A stretch of DNA of 64,000 nucleotides. Source: Cellulomonas carbonis. Its GTDB lineage: Bacteria > Actinomycetota > Actinomycetes > Actinomycetales > Cellulomonadaceae. The translations under genes were made by a program, and so were the position numbers. Position 1 is the first letter of the stretch. Each line of letters begins with the position of its first letter. The DNA lies in assembly GCF_014636275.1 (NCBI RefSeq), contig NZ_BMEB01000003.1, positions 62,001 through 126,000 of the forward strand. Direction: 5' to 3'. Under the pieces are notes generated by a model. That model worked only from the letters and a program-made list of their open reading frames with translations, had not been told where the DNA came from and did no database searches. Shown in pieces: positions 39,609-47,206 of the stretch.

Positions 39609-40717
39609 GCGCGGACCGGCCCGCGGCGGACTGGGGGCTCGGCGCGCGCCTCCTGGTGGCGCTCGGCGCCGTGCTGGTCACCGGGGGCGTCACCGCGTGG
39701 CTCGTCGCGGCGGCCGTCGGGCCGGGGCTGTTCCACGAGCACATGCTCCGGGCGGGCGCGGAGGAGGATGACGCCGTCGTCGTGCACGCCGAGCAGGCCT
39801 TCGTCGACGCGAGCACCGTGTCCCTGGCTCTCGCGCTCGGCGCGGCCGCGGCCGCCTCCGCCGCGGTCAGCGTGGTGCTCACGCGCCGCATCGGCCGGTC
39901 GCTCGGGGCGGTCTCGGCCGCGGCGGCGCGCATCGGCTCCGGTGCGTACGAGTCCCGCGTCCCGCCGCCCGGCCTCGGCTCGGAGTTCGACGAGCTCGCC
40001 GACTCCTTCAACGGCATGGCCGCGCGCCTCCGCGAGGCCGACCGCCTGCGGGCGCGCCTGCTCGCCGACGTCGCGCACGAGGTGCGGACGCCCGTCGCGA
40101 CGATCGTCGGCTACCTCGAGGCGGTCGAGGACGGCGTGCAGGACCTCGACCCGGCGACGGTCGAGGTGCTGCTCGACCAGGCCGCGCGGCTCACGCGGCT
40201 CGCGGAGGACCTCGCCGCCGTGACCCGCGCCGAGGCCGGGGACATCGTCCTCGACCGCGCGCCCGTCGCGCCCGCCGAGCTGCTCGCCGCGGCCGAGGGT
40301 GCGGTGCGCGAACGCGCGGCGGCCGCGGGCGTCACGGTCGAGGTGCGGGTCGACGACGACCTGCCGGCCCTCCGCGTCGACCGGACCCGCATCGCGCAGG
40401 TGCTCGACAACCTCCTGACGAACGCCCTGCGGCACACGCCCGCGGGCGGCGTCGTGACCCTCGCGGCGCGGCGGAGCGACGACGGCGTCGCGCTCGAGGT
40501 CGCCGACACCGGCGAGGGCATCGCGCCGGAGCACCTCCCGCACGTGCTCGAGCGCTTCTACCGCGCCGACACCGCCCGGGACCGCGGACGCGGCGGGTCC
40601 GGGATCGGCCTGGCGATCAGCCTCGCGCTGGCGCGCGCGCACGGCGGGACGCTCGTCGCGGCGAGCGACGGTCCCGGGCGGGGCGCGACCTTCACGCTCG
40701 TCCTCCCTGCCGCCTGA
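39605..40717 (+). CDS. Sensor histidine kinase
   Basis: A 370-residue membrane kinase. Two membrane helices (about 15-40 and 75-95) enclose a short extracytoplasmic loop of only about 35 residues (HEHMLRAGAEEDDAVVVHAE) with His and Met that could bind metal. A HAMP linker follows, then H-box DVAHEVRTPVATIVGYLE, N-box LDNLLTNALRHTP, and G-boxes DTGEGIAPEHL and RGGSGIGLAIS. It phosphorylates the regulator encoded by the preceding, overlapping gene. A copper or redox signal is inference from position. Confidence 0.94.
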   Translation: MSADRPAADWGLGARLLVALGAVLVTGGVTAWLVAAAVGPGLFHEHMLRAGAEEDDAVVVHAEQAFVDASTVSLALALGAAAAASAAVSVVLTRRIGRSLGAVSAAAARIGSGAYESRVPPPGLGSEFDELADSFNGMAARLREADRLRARLLADVAHEVRTPVATIVGYLEAVEDGVQDLDPATVEVLLDQAARLTRLAEDLAAVTRAEAGDIVLDRAPVAPAELLAAAEGAVRERAAAAGVTVEVRVDDDLPALRVDRTRIAQVLDNLLTNALRHTPAGGVVTLAARRSDDGVALEVADTGEGIAPEHLPHVLERFYRADTARDRGRGGSGIGLAISLALARAHGGTLVAASDGPGRGATFTLVLPAA

Positions 40718-40720
40718 GCC

Positions 40721-40987
40721 TCAGACCGCCCCCGCACCTGCGCCGTAACCGCCCGGCCGGCCCGTGGCGCGGCCCGCGAGCTCGTCCCGCAGCGTGCGGT
40801 GGGTGTCCAGGTCGATGTCCCCGGACGCGAGCCGTGCGTCGAGCACGGCCATCGGGTCGGGCGACAGGGGCGGCGGAGGTGCGCCCGGGAAGAGGCGGGC
40901 CACCGCCCAGACGGCGAGCGCGAGGACGACGAGGCTCGTGCCCATCATGAGCCAGCCGCCGGTCCCGTACCCCAGGCACCACGACAT
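40721..40987 (-). CDS. Small membrane protein with SHOCT-like domain
   Basis: An 88-residue protein: one membrane helix (WLMMGTSLVVLALAVWAVARLF), then MAVLDARLASGDIDLDTHRTLRDELAG, the SHOCT pattern (short helical domain with RxxxGxI). ATG 40987 is the start. Such proteins commonly accompany copper/heavy-metal P-type ATPases and DUF305 genes. A direct-repeat site related to the one before copB lies 86 bp upstream (41073). Confidence 0.8.
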   Translation of the reverse strand: MSWCLGYGTGGWLMMGTSLVVLALAVWAVARLFPGAPPPPLSPDPMAVLDARLASGDIDLDTHRTLRDELAGRATGRPGGYGAGAGAV

Positions 40988-41072
40988 GGTCGGCCTCCTC
41001 GTGCGGCGCACCGGACCCCGGTCGGGGTCCTGCACCCAGCGTCGCGCGGCCGCGTCGAGCGCGGGTCGAGGT

Positions 41073-41092
41073 CGGATGAAGGCTCCGTGAAG
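41073..41092. promoter_or_regulatory. Direct-repeat site upstream of the SHOCT gene
   Basis: CGGATGAAG (41073-41081) and TCCGTGAAG (41084-41092) keep the 11-bp period of the TCGATGAAG repeats. Confidence 0.5.
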
Positions 41093-41208
41093 CCCGCGTC
41101 GACGGCGTCGTCACCGCTGCCGTCGACGCGCGATGACTTCTCGGCGCCGGGCTGGTCTGATGCAGCAGACCCCCCGCGGAACGCGGGCTCCCGACCACGG
41201 AGGCAGAC

Positions 41209-41823
41209 ATGGCCACGATCGTCTCGACCCTGTTCATCTCGCTCGACGGCGTCGCCGAGATCGACCCCGCGTGGCACTTCCCCTACTTCGACGACCGCAT
41301 GGGCGCCGCCGTCGGCGAGGACTACGAGGACGTCGACGTCCTGCTCCTGGGGCGCGTGACCTACGACAGCTTCGCGGGGGCGTGGCCCGACCGGGAGGCC
41401 GCGGGCGGTGAGGACGCGACCTTCGCCGCGCAGCTCGGTGACGTGCGCAAGCTGGTCGCGACGCGCGGCGACCAGGACCTCGGGTGGCGCAACGTGGAGC
41501 GTGTCGAGGGCGACCTCCTCGACGCGGTGCGCGCCGTCGCGGCCGAGCCGGGCGTCGACAAGATCCTCGTCGCCGGCTCGATCTCCGTGGTCCGGCAGCT
41601 GCTCGCGGCGCGGCTCCTCGACGAGCTGCGGCTCCTCGTCCACCCGGTCGCGGCGCGGCACGGCGAGCGGCTCTTCGACGAGGGTGACGTCTACCCGCTG
41701 CGCCTCGTGAGCTCGGAGGCGTTCCCCACCGGAGTCCTGCGCCTCGTGTACGCGCCCGACGAGCTGCCGGCCGCGGCGGCGTACGACGACGTCACCGACA
41801 AGGTCCCCGGCGCCGACGGCTGA
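41209..41823 (+). CDS. Dihydrofolate-reductase-like (RibD C-terminal family) protein
   Basis: A 204-residue protein of the bacterial DHFR/RibD-C fold: TLFISLDGVAEIDPAWHFPYFDD at the start, DVLLLGRVTYDSFAGAWP, and KILVAGSISVVRQLLAARLLDELRLLVHPVA, the NADPH-binding half. These proteins are widespread in actinobacteria and probably reduce a small pterin- or pyrimidine-like compound; no substrate is known. A strong GGAGG site precedes ATG 41209. Confidence 0.88.
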   Translation: MATIVSTLFISLDGVAEIDPAWHFPYFDDRMGAAVGEDYEDVDVLLLGRVTYDSFAGAWPDREAAGGEDATFAAQLGDVRKLVATRGDQDLGWRNVERVEGDLLDAVRAVAAEPGVDKILVAGSISVVRQLLAARLLDELRLLVHPVAARHGERLFDEGDVYPLRLVSSEAFPTGVLRLVYAPDELPAAAAYDDVTDKVPGADG

Positions 41824-41840
41824 CGCGGGACGGGTGTCCC

Positions 41841-41860
41841 CTTCATCGAACCTTCATCGC
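41841..41860. promoter_or_regulatory. Direct-repeat site upstream of the second DUF305 gene
   Basis: CTTCATCGA (41841-41849) and CTTCATCGC (41852-41860), the complement of the TCGATGAAG repeat with the same 11-bp period, about 130 bp before the start codon. Confidence 0.6.
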
Positions 41861-41987
41861 CGGGGCCCCCCTCCCGACGTGCGCCCCCCGCGACGTCGTG
41901 CCTAGCGTCGAGAGCGGTCGACTGCACGGCGCCCCACCCGGGCGCGGGCCGGCGGCGACCGCGACGAGCGAAGGGGAGGGCCGACCG

Positions 41988-42665
41988 ATGGCGGACGGAC
42001 GCGAGGGGCGCGTCGACCAGCGTGCTGACCAGCACGGCGGTGAGCACGGCGGTGAGCACGGCGGTGAGCACGGCGGTGAGCACGGCGGTGAGCACGGCGA
42101 CCAGCACGGCGGCGGTCACGGGAAGGGCATGTACCTGCGCTTCGTCGCGATGATCCTCACGGGCATGGTCGTCATGTACTGGACCATGTTCGTCGGCTCG
42201 TGGGAGTGGAGCCACGTCCGGTTCAGCCAGAGCCGCCTGTTCATGGCGCTGACCATGGGCGGCGCCATGGGGCTCGTGATGCTGGCCTGGATGCTCACGA
42301 TGTACAAGAGCGCGAAGGCGAACGCCGCCCTCGTCGTCGGGAGCCTGCTGCTGCTCGCGGGCGGCGTCTACCTGGACCGCAGCCAGACGACGGTCGGGGA
42401 CACGTCGTGGATGAGCGCGATGATCCCGCACCACTCGCTCGCGATCACGCGCTCGGAGCGGGCCTCGATCCAGGACGTGCGGGTCTGCGAGCTCGCCGCA
42501 TCCATCAGCGAGGCGCAGCGCCGTGAGATCGACGAGATGGACTGGCTCATCGAGGACATCGGACGCAACGGGCTCGCGACGACCGCCGAGGAGGCCGAGG
42601 CGCGCCCCGTGCCGACGTTCGAGGCGTCGGCCGACCGCGAGTGCGCTGCGGGCGCTGGGGGCTGA
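41988..42665 (+). CDS. DUF305-like membrane protein with His-rich N-terminus
   Basis: A 225-residue protein: residues about 12-45 are a repeat of HGGE units (five exact 12-bp copies at 42039-42098), followed by three membrane helices (FVAMILTGMVVMYWTMFVG, LFMALTMGGAMGLVMLAWMLT, ALVVGSLLLLAGGVYL) and a DUF305-like tail (MIPHHSLAITRSERASIQDVRV, EAQRREIDEMDWLIEDI). The His-rich cytoplasmic tail and HH motif point to copper or another soft metal. It is in the putative response-regulator regulon. Confidence 0.85.
   Translation: MADGREGRVDQRADQHGGEHGGEHGGEHGGEHGGEHGDQHGGGHGKGMYLRFVAMILTGMVVMYWTMFVGSWEWSHVRFSQSRLFMALTMGGAMGLVMLAWMLTMYKSAKANAALVVGSLLLLAGGVYLDRSQTTVGDTSWMSAMIPHHSLAITRSERASIQDVRVCELAASISEAQRREIDEMDWLIEDIGRNGLATTAEEAEARPVPTFEASADRECAAGAGG
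42039..42098 (+). repeat. Five tandem 12-bp copies inside the DUF305-like gene
   Basis: GGTGAGCACGGC is repeated five times without change and encodes the GEHG repeats. Exact conservation at DNA level suggests recent expansion. Confidence 0.95.
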
Positions 42666-42716
42666 CGCTCGTCCGCGACCGCTGACCGACGGGCCGCTCG
42701 CCGGGGCCCGGTCGCG

Positions 42717-43004
42717 TCAGCCGTCGACCTTCCACGGCGCGTCGGGCCGCGTCGGCACCGGGGTCGCGGCGGTGCGCACGGCATAGGTCGCGCGGTCGCC
42801 GTCGGTCCCCACCTGACCGAGGTACTCGTGCCCCGTGAGCCGGCACCACGCCGGCAGGTCGATCGGTGCGACGGGGTCGCTCGTCGTGAGGTGCACGACC
42901 GTCCCGGCCGGCAGCTCGGCCGCGCGGTCGCGGAGGATGAGCAGGAGCCGCCAGCAGCCGAGGTCGCCGCCGTCGATGTGGACGGCGGCGTCGGGGACGC
43001 TCAT
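42717..43004 (-). CDS. TusA-family sulfurtransferase-like protein
   Basis: A 95-residue protein with the TusA fold: IDGGDLGCWRLLLILRDRAAELPAGTVVHLTTSDPVAPIDLPAWCRLTGHEYLG spread over its core. The conserved catalytic-type Cys is kept (LGC), but the usual CPxP is CWRL, so the Pro-x-Pro turn is lost. A second Cys lies at PAWC. It may relay sulfane sulfur in the island's sulfur chemistry, together with rhodanese and thioredoxin. Confidence 0.75.
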   Translation of the reverse strand: MSVPDAAVHIDGGDLGCWRLLLILRDRAAELPAGTVVHLTTSDPVAPIDLPAWCRLTGHEYLGQVGTDGDRATYAVRTAATPVPTRPDAPWKVDG

Positions 43005-43183
43005 CGCGCGCCCCGTGCTGCTCGGTCCACCGGTATCCCTCCGCGTCGGCGTGCTCGCCGGGCTCGAGCCCGGCGTCCCAGCCTTCCACGCCTGGGCGCG
43101 GGCACGCGCCCGTCAGGACCTCCGACTCTCGTCCGCGGGCCCAGGCGGGGCGACCGTGGTGGTGGGGCCGGAGGAGGTGGCCG

Positions 43184-44053
43184 GTGGCGACGCGTGGTCC
43201 GTCCGTCGGCCGCGGTCGGACGACGACGGCCGCGACCAGGTCGTTCGTGCGCCGTCGGCCGGTCGCGGCGTTCGTGGTGCTCGCGTACGCCGTGTCGTGG
43301 GCGTGGTGGGTCCCGATGGTCGTCGTCGGCGCGGTCTCGCGCCCCGGCGTGCCGTGGCCCACGCACCTGCCGGGTCTGCTCGGGCCCGCCGTCGCCGCGG
43401 TCGCGGTCACCGGGCTCGCCGACGGCCGCGCGGGGCTGCGGGCGCTCGGGCGGCGCGTCGTGCGGTGGCGCGTCGGGTGGCGCTGGTGGCTCGTCGTGGT
43501 CGCGACCGCCGCGCTCGCGACCCTGGCGTTCGTCGTCCCGCTGCTGACCGCCGACGACGTGCCCGCGCCGTCGGACCTGGCGCGGTACACCGGCGTCGGC
43601 GCGATCGGGCCGCTCGGGGTGGTCGCCGTCGCGCTCGTGGTCAACGGGTTCGGCGAGGAGACCGGCTGGCGCGGGTTCGCGGCCGACCGGCTGCTGCGCG
43701 ACCACGCGCCGACGCGCACCGCGCTCGTCGTCGCGGCGGTGTGGGCGGGGTGGCACGCGCCGCTCTTCCTCGTCGTCGACCGCTTCCGGGGGATGGGGCC
43801 GCTGGCGCTGGGGTGGCTGGTCGGGCTCGTGGCGGGGTCCGTCGTCCTGACGCACCTGTACGTCGAGGGCCGGGGCAGCGTCCTGCTGGTCGCCGCGTGG
43901 CACACCGCCTTCAACCTCACGGCGGCGACGGAGGCGACCGGCCCTGCCGTCGGGGCCGTCACGAGCGTGCTCGTCATGGTGTGGGCGGTGCCGGTGGTGC
44001 ATCGCTGGCGCCGCACCGACGGCCGACGACAGAGTATTGACAATCGTCGATGA
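43184..44053 (+). CDS. CPBP-family intramembrane metalloprotease
   Basis: A 289-residue polytopic protein with about seven helices. Conserved CPBP motifs: NGFGEETGWRGFAADRLL (EExxxR), WAGWHAPLFLVVDRF (motif with His) and AAWHTAFNLTAA (third His). The family are intramembrane proteases related to Rce1, often linked to bacteriocin immunity. GTG 43184 follows a GGAGGAGG site. Its 3' end overlaps the -35 side of the ArsR-like operator pair at 44036. Confidence 0.88.
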   Translation: MATRGPSVGRGRTTTAATRSFVRRRPVAAFVVLAYAVSWAWWVPMVVVGAVSRPGVPWPTHLPGLLGPAVAAVAVTGLADGRAGLRALGRRVVRWRVGWRWWLVVVATAALATLAFVVPLLTADDVPAPSDLARYTGVGAIGPLGVVAVALVVNGFGEETGWRGFAADRLLRDHAPTRTALVVAAVWAGWHAPLFLVVDRFRGMGPLALGWLVGLVAGSVVLTHLYVEGRGSVLLVAAWHTAFNLTAATEATGPAVGAVTSVLVMVWAVPVVHRWRRTDGRRQSIDNRR

Positions 44054-44088
44054 GCGGTCCAGGATCATCCCATCGACAGACGTCGATG
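44036..44088 (+). promoter_or_regulatory. ArsR-type operator pair with promoter before the small CC-tail gene
   Basis: Two related sites, ATTGACAATCGTCGATG (44036-44052) and CATCGACAGACGTCGATG (44071-44088), have counterparts in the same two forms in front of arsR at 50 kb. TTGACA (44038-44043) overlaps the first site and could serve as a -35 box with CAGGAT (44060-44065) as -10. Binding by the ArsR encoded at 50153 would repress the gene at 44170. Confidence 0.65.
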
Positions 44089-44169
44089 AATCAGTCGCCC
44101 GAGAGGCCCGCGGCGAGCCGGTCGGCCCGCGCACCGCTCGCCGTCCCCCGCCACCACCGAGGAGCACCG

Positions 44170-44370
44170 ATGCACCCCGAGACCTACCTCCCGCTCCACC
44201 ACGTCCGCGCGCGTGACCTCGCCGAGGTCGCCGCCACACGCCCCGCCGCGCGGCGTGCGCCGCACCGGACGTCGGCCGCCGCCGTCCGCCCCGCGCCGCT
44301 CGCGTCGGTCGCCGCGCGGCTGCGGCGCGCGGCGGACGAGCTCCTGCAGCCGGAGTGCTGCCCCGCCTGA
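44170..44370 (+). CDS. Small hypothetical protein with C-terminal Cys-Cys
   Basis: A 66-residue basic protein (HPETYLPLHHVRARDLAEVAA near the start; ARLRRAADELLQPECCPA at the end). ATG 44170 follows GAGGAGCACCG, a good ribosome site. The adjacent Cys pair at the C-terminus and the ArsR-type operators upstream suggest an As(III)-related role, but no family is recognised. It precedes crcB1 by 92 bp. Confidence 0.6.
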   Translation: MHPETYLPLHHVRARDLAEVAATRPAARRAPHRTSAAAVRPAPLASVAARLRRAADELLQPECCPA

Positions 44371-44462
44371 CGCGACGCGCCCGACCCCGGCCCGACCCCG
44401 GCCCGACCCGAAACGGAGCCCCGGATCGCTACCCTGTCCCGGTCAGCGCGGGAGAGGACGGC

Positions 44463-44945
44463 ATGAGCAGCGAGACGTCCCGCCGCCCGCCCCACCTGCG
44501 GCCAGGCCTCGTGGCGCTCGTCGCGGCGGGCGGTGCCGTCGGCTCGGCGGCGCGCTACGGCGTGAGCACCTGGGTCGGGCCGACCGACGGCTGGCCGACC
44601 GCGACGTTCGTCGAGAACCTGGTCGGCGCGTTCCTGCTCGGCGTGCTGCTCGAGGCGCTCGTCCGGCGGGGGCCGGAGTCCGACGGGGCGCGTCGGCTGC
44701 GGCTCGCGCTCGGGACCGGGCTGCTGGGGGGCTTCACGACGTTCAGCACCCTCGCGATCGAGGTCGAGCGGCTCGTCGTGGACGGCCGCATCGGCCTCGG
44801 GCTCGCGTACGGCGTCGTGAGCGTGATCGCGGGCGCCTCGGCTGCGCTGGCCGGCGTCGTCGTCGGCGCGCGACGCGGTGGACGCCGCGACGCCCGCCGG
44901 ACGGACCTGCCGCGGACGACGACGCCCCGTGGGGGTGCGCGGTGA
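44463..44945 (+). CDS. crcB: Fluoride ion exporter CrcB/Fluc (first copy)
   Basis: A 160-residue four-helix protein. Fluc motifs: GAVGSAARYGVSTW near the start, the Asn in FVENLVGAFLLG, and the phenylalanine-box segment GLLGGFTTFSTLAIE. Established knowledge: many actinobacteria carry two adjacent crcB genes whose products make a heterodimeric, dual-topology F- channel. The stop overlaps the start of the second copy (GTGA). The C-terminal 20 residues are Arg-rich. No fluoride riboswitch is seen upstream. Confidence 0.93.
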   Translation: MSSETSRRPPHLRPGLVALVAAGGAVGSAARYGVSTWVGPTDGWPTATFVENLVGAFLLGVLLEALVRRGPESDGARRLRLALGTGLLGGFTTFSTLAIEVERLVVDGRIGLGLAYGVVSVIAGASAALAGVVVGARRGGRRDARRTDLPRTTTPRGGAR

Positions 44946-45316
44946 CCGTCGCGCTGGTCGCGCTGCTCGGCGGCCTCGGTGCGGCGACCCGGTTCGTCGT
45001 CGACGGCCTGGTGCGCAGCCGCGCTCGCGGTGCGCTGCCGGTGGCGACCGTGGTCGTCAACGTGACGGGCTCGCTCCTGCTGGGCCTGCTGACGGGTGCG
45101 CACCTGTTCCACGGGCTGGGGTCGCTCGCCTTCACGGCCGCGGCGACCGGGTTCTGCGGCGGGTACACGACGTTCTCGACGGCGATGGTCGAGACGGTCC
45201 GGCTCGTCCAGGCCGGCGAGGTGCGCTGGGCGGTCCTCAACGCCCTCGGCACGCTCGTGACGTGCGTCGCGGCGGCATCTGCGGGCGTCGGCGCCATGTG
45301 GCTGACGGGTCGCTGA
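44942..45316 (+). CDS. crcB: Fluoride ion exporter CrcB/Fluc (second copy)
   Basis: A 124-residue four-helix protein with LGGLGAATRFVVDGLV at the start, Asn in TVVVNVTGSLLLG, and GFCGGYTTFSTAMVE as phenylalanine box. It is translationally coupled to the first copy (GTG 44942 inside the TGA). Expected to pair with the first copy in opposite membrane orientation. Confidence 0.94.
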   Translation: MTVALVALLGGLGAATRFVVDGLVRSRARGALPVATVVVNVTGSLLLGLLTGAHLFHGLGSLAFTAAATGFCGGYTTFSTAMVETVRLVQAGEVRWAVLNALGTLVTCVAAASAGVGAMWLTGR

Positions 45317-45365
45317 GGACCGGCGTACCGTCGGAGGACGCACCCTGACGAGGGCGAGGTCCCCG

Positions 45366-45920
45366 ATGCCCACGCACGTCGTCCCGCAGCCCGCACGCGA
45401 GCGGATCGTCCCGCTGCGCGGTCATCCGCTCGTCGTCGGCGTCGTGCCCCGTCAGCCCGAGCTCGTCCCGCTGACGGCGGCCGCGTGGGCCGCTGCGACC
45501 GGGGCGACCGAGCTCTACCTCGCGTACGTGGACCCGGCCCGCTACACGCGCGAGGAGTACCCGGACGGGAGCGTCTGGCACGACGACGTCGACCCCGACG
45601 GGGGCGACGCGACGCTGTGGGAGGACACCCAGCGCGACATCGAGGCGTCCCTCGCGCGCGTGCTGGCCGACTCGGGGGTGCCGTGGCACTTCCGCTACCT
45701 CGCCGGGCGACCCGACCGGGCCCTCACGCACCTCGCGCGGGCCGTCGACGCTGCGGGGTTCGTGATCGGCACGAGGGCGCCCGGGGCGGGTGCGCGCCTG
45801 CGGGAGGCCGTCGAGGGATCGGTCGCCGTGCGGCTGACCCACCACCAGCACCGGCCCGTGCTCGTCGTCCCGCTGCGCGTCGTCGACTGGGCGGAGCACC
45901 CGTGGCGGCGGTCGGGCTGA
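45366..45920 (+). CDS. Universal-stress-protein-like protein
   Basis: A 184-residue USP-fold protein: PLVVGVVPRQPELVPLTAAAWAAATGATELYLAYVD as first beta-alpha unit and HHQHRPVLVVPLRVVDW as the last strand. The ATP-binding G-x2-G-x9-G-S/T pattern is present as GTRAPGAGARLREAVEGSVAV. It has a central acidic insertion (EEYPDGSVWHDDVDPDGGD). Role: general stress response; no direct link to the neighbouring metal genes is shown. Confidence 0.82.
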   Translation: MPTHVVPQPARERIVPLRGHPLVVGVVPRQPELVPLTAAAWAAATGATELYLAYVDPARYTREEYPDGSVWHDDVDPDGGDATLWEDTQRDIEASLARVLADSGVPWHFRYLAGRPDRALTHLARAVDAAGFVIGTRAPGAGARLREAVEGSVAVRLTHHQHRPVLVVPLRVVDWAEHPWRRSG

Positions 45921-45941
45921 GGGGACGGCGCCGGCCGGGCC

Positions 45942-46637
45942 TCAGCGGCCGAGCGGCCCCTCGGCCACCGCGACCTCGCCCTCGGCGAGCGCGACCGTGG
46001 GCGTCCCGGCCACGACCGCGTCGGCACGCGTCCACGGCTGCTCGTCGGCGAAGAACGGCAGCTCGTGCGCCATCCACTCGTGCCAGAAGCGCCGCGACTC
46101 CTCGGCGTCGCCGTTCACGCCCTGCTCGACGTCGCGCGCGATGCCGCGCTGCTCGGCGAGCGCGTGGTCGGACTGGACCCACACGGTCCGGTCGACGAGG
46201 TGCGCGAAGCGGCGCTGGTTCGCCCCGGCCCCCTCAACCACGACCGCGCGCAGCCCGACGGGGACGTCGACGACGCCCTCGCGGCCGCGCTCCTCCCACG
46301 CGGGGGGCCGGAAGGACACGTCCTCCCCGCGCAGGGCAGGTTCCAGCACGCCCTCGACCAGCAGGTGCGCCCAGCCGAACATCGGCTCGTGCCACGCGAG
46401 GTCGTCCGTGTGCACGACGACGGCGGGGGCGAGGTGCGGCAGCAGGCTCTGCGCGAGCGTCGACTTGCCGCTCCCGCTGCGGCCGTCGACGGCGACGACC
46501 CACGGCCGGTCGCCCCAGCCGCCGTCGTCGCCGCGCGGCGCGCCCTCGAGCAGCCGCTGCGCGAGCGTCGCGACCGGGACGGGGGTCCAGGGCCCGGCGG
46601 CCGGCTCGCCGTCGGGCAGCACCATGGGTGTCGTCAT
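45942..46637 (-). CDS. P-loop kinase, uridine-kinase-like
   Basis: A 231-residue protein with P-loop VAVDGRSGSGKSTLAQSLLP (about residue 50) and VVVHTDDLAWHEPMFGW, the Asp-Asp segment typical of uridine/nucleoside-kinase-like NTPases; VVVEGAGANQRR follows. The substrate is not known. Start ATG 46637 is preferred over a longer frame. Confidence 0.82.
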   Translation of the reverse strand: MTTPMVLPDGEPAAGPWTPVPVATLAQRLLEGAPRGDDGGWGDRPWVVAVDGRSGSGKSTLAQSLLPHLAPAVVVHTDDLAWHEPMFGWAHLLVEGVLEPALRGEDVSFRPPAWEERGREGVVDVPVGLRAVVVEGAGANQRRFAHLVDRTVWVQSDHALAEQRGIARDVEQGVNGDAEESRRFWHEWMAHELPFFADEQPWTRADAVVAGTPTVALAEGEVAVAEGPLGR

Positions 46638-46708
46638 GCGGGTGAGCGTGCCGCGCCGCGCGTCCGCGCGCGACCGATGGTCACCGTCCGGACCGTGGAG
46701 GTGCGCGC

Positions 46709-47206
46709 TCAGAGCAGCAGCACCTCCACCGTGACGACGTCGCGCCACACGCCGTCGAGCCGCGCGTGCGAGCGGTGCGTGCCGACCACCTCGAACCCGT
46801 GTCGAGCGGCGAGCGCCAGGCTCGCGGCGTTCTCGGGGAAGACGCGGCTCGTGACCTTGTGCAGCCCCGCGGCCCGTGCGCGGTCGAGCAGCGCGCCGAG
46901 CAGCGCCGACCCGACCCCGCGCCCGTGCGCGTCGGGTGCGACGTAGATCGAGTACTCCGCGACGCCGTCGTACACGGCGCGCGGCGAGTACGGGTAGGTC
47001 GCGGCCCAGCCGACGACGACGCCGTCGAGCTCCGCGACGAGGAACGCGTGCCGCGGGGAGGTCGAGGCGATGCGCTCCGCCATCGCGCCCGTCGTGCGGT
47101 GCTCGGTCTCGAACGTCGCGGTCCGCGCGTCGATCCCGGCGTTGACGATCACCGCGACGGTCCCGGCGTCGTCGGGCGTCGCGTCCCGCACCGCGGGCGG
47201 GGTCAC
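46709..47206 (-). CDS. ArsN1-like / phosphinothricin-type N-acetyltransferase
   Basis: A 165-residue GNAT protein: VRDATPDDAGTVAVIVNAGID, ATFETEHRT, AEYSIYVAPDAHGRGVGSALLGALL (acetyl-CoA loop) and VFPENAASLALAARHGFEVVG. This is the phosphinothricin (bar/pat) acetyltransferase group; members inside ars operons (ArsN1) acetylate the arsenic antibiotic arsinothricin. Here the gene overlaps the MFS gene of an arsenic operon (GTGA at 47203-47206), which favours the ArsN role; that assignment is inference from context. Confidence 0.8.
   Translation of the reverse strand: MTPPAVRDATPDDAGTVAVIVNAGIDARTATFETEHRTTGAMAERIASTSPRHAFLVAELDGVVVGWAATYPYSPRAVYDGVAEYSIYVAPDAHGRGVGSALLGALLDRARAAGLHKVTSRVFPENAASLALAARHGFEVVGTHRSHARLDGVWRDVVTVEVLLL

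Noticed and set aside
44371-44462. Fluoride riboswitch before crcB
   Set aside because: I could not find the conserved pseudoknot sequence or the expected hairpins.
46638-46748. Longer start for the P-loop kinase at 46748
   Set aside because: The extra residues overlap the acetyltransferase stop and are low complexity; ATG 46637 is better.
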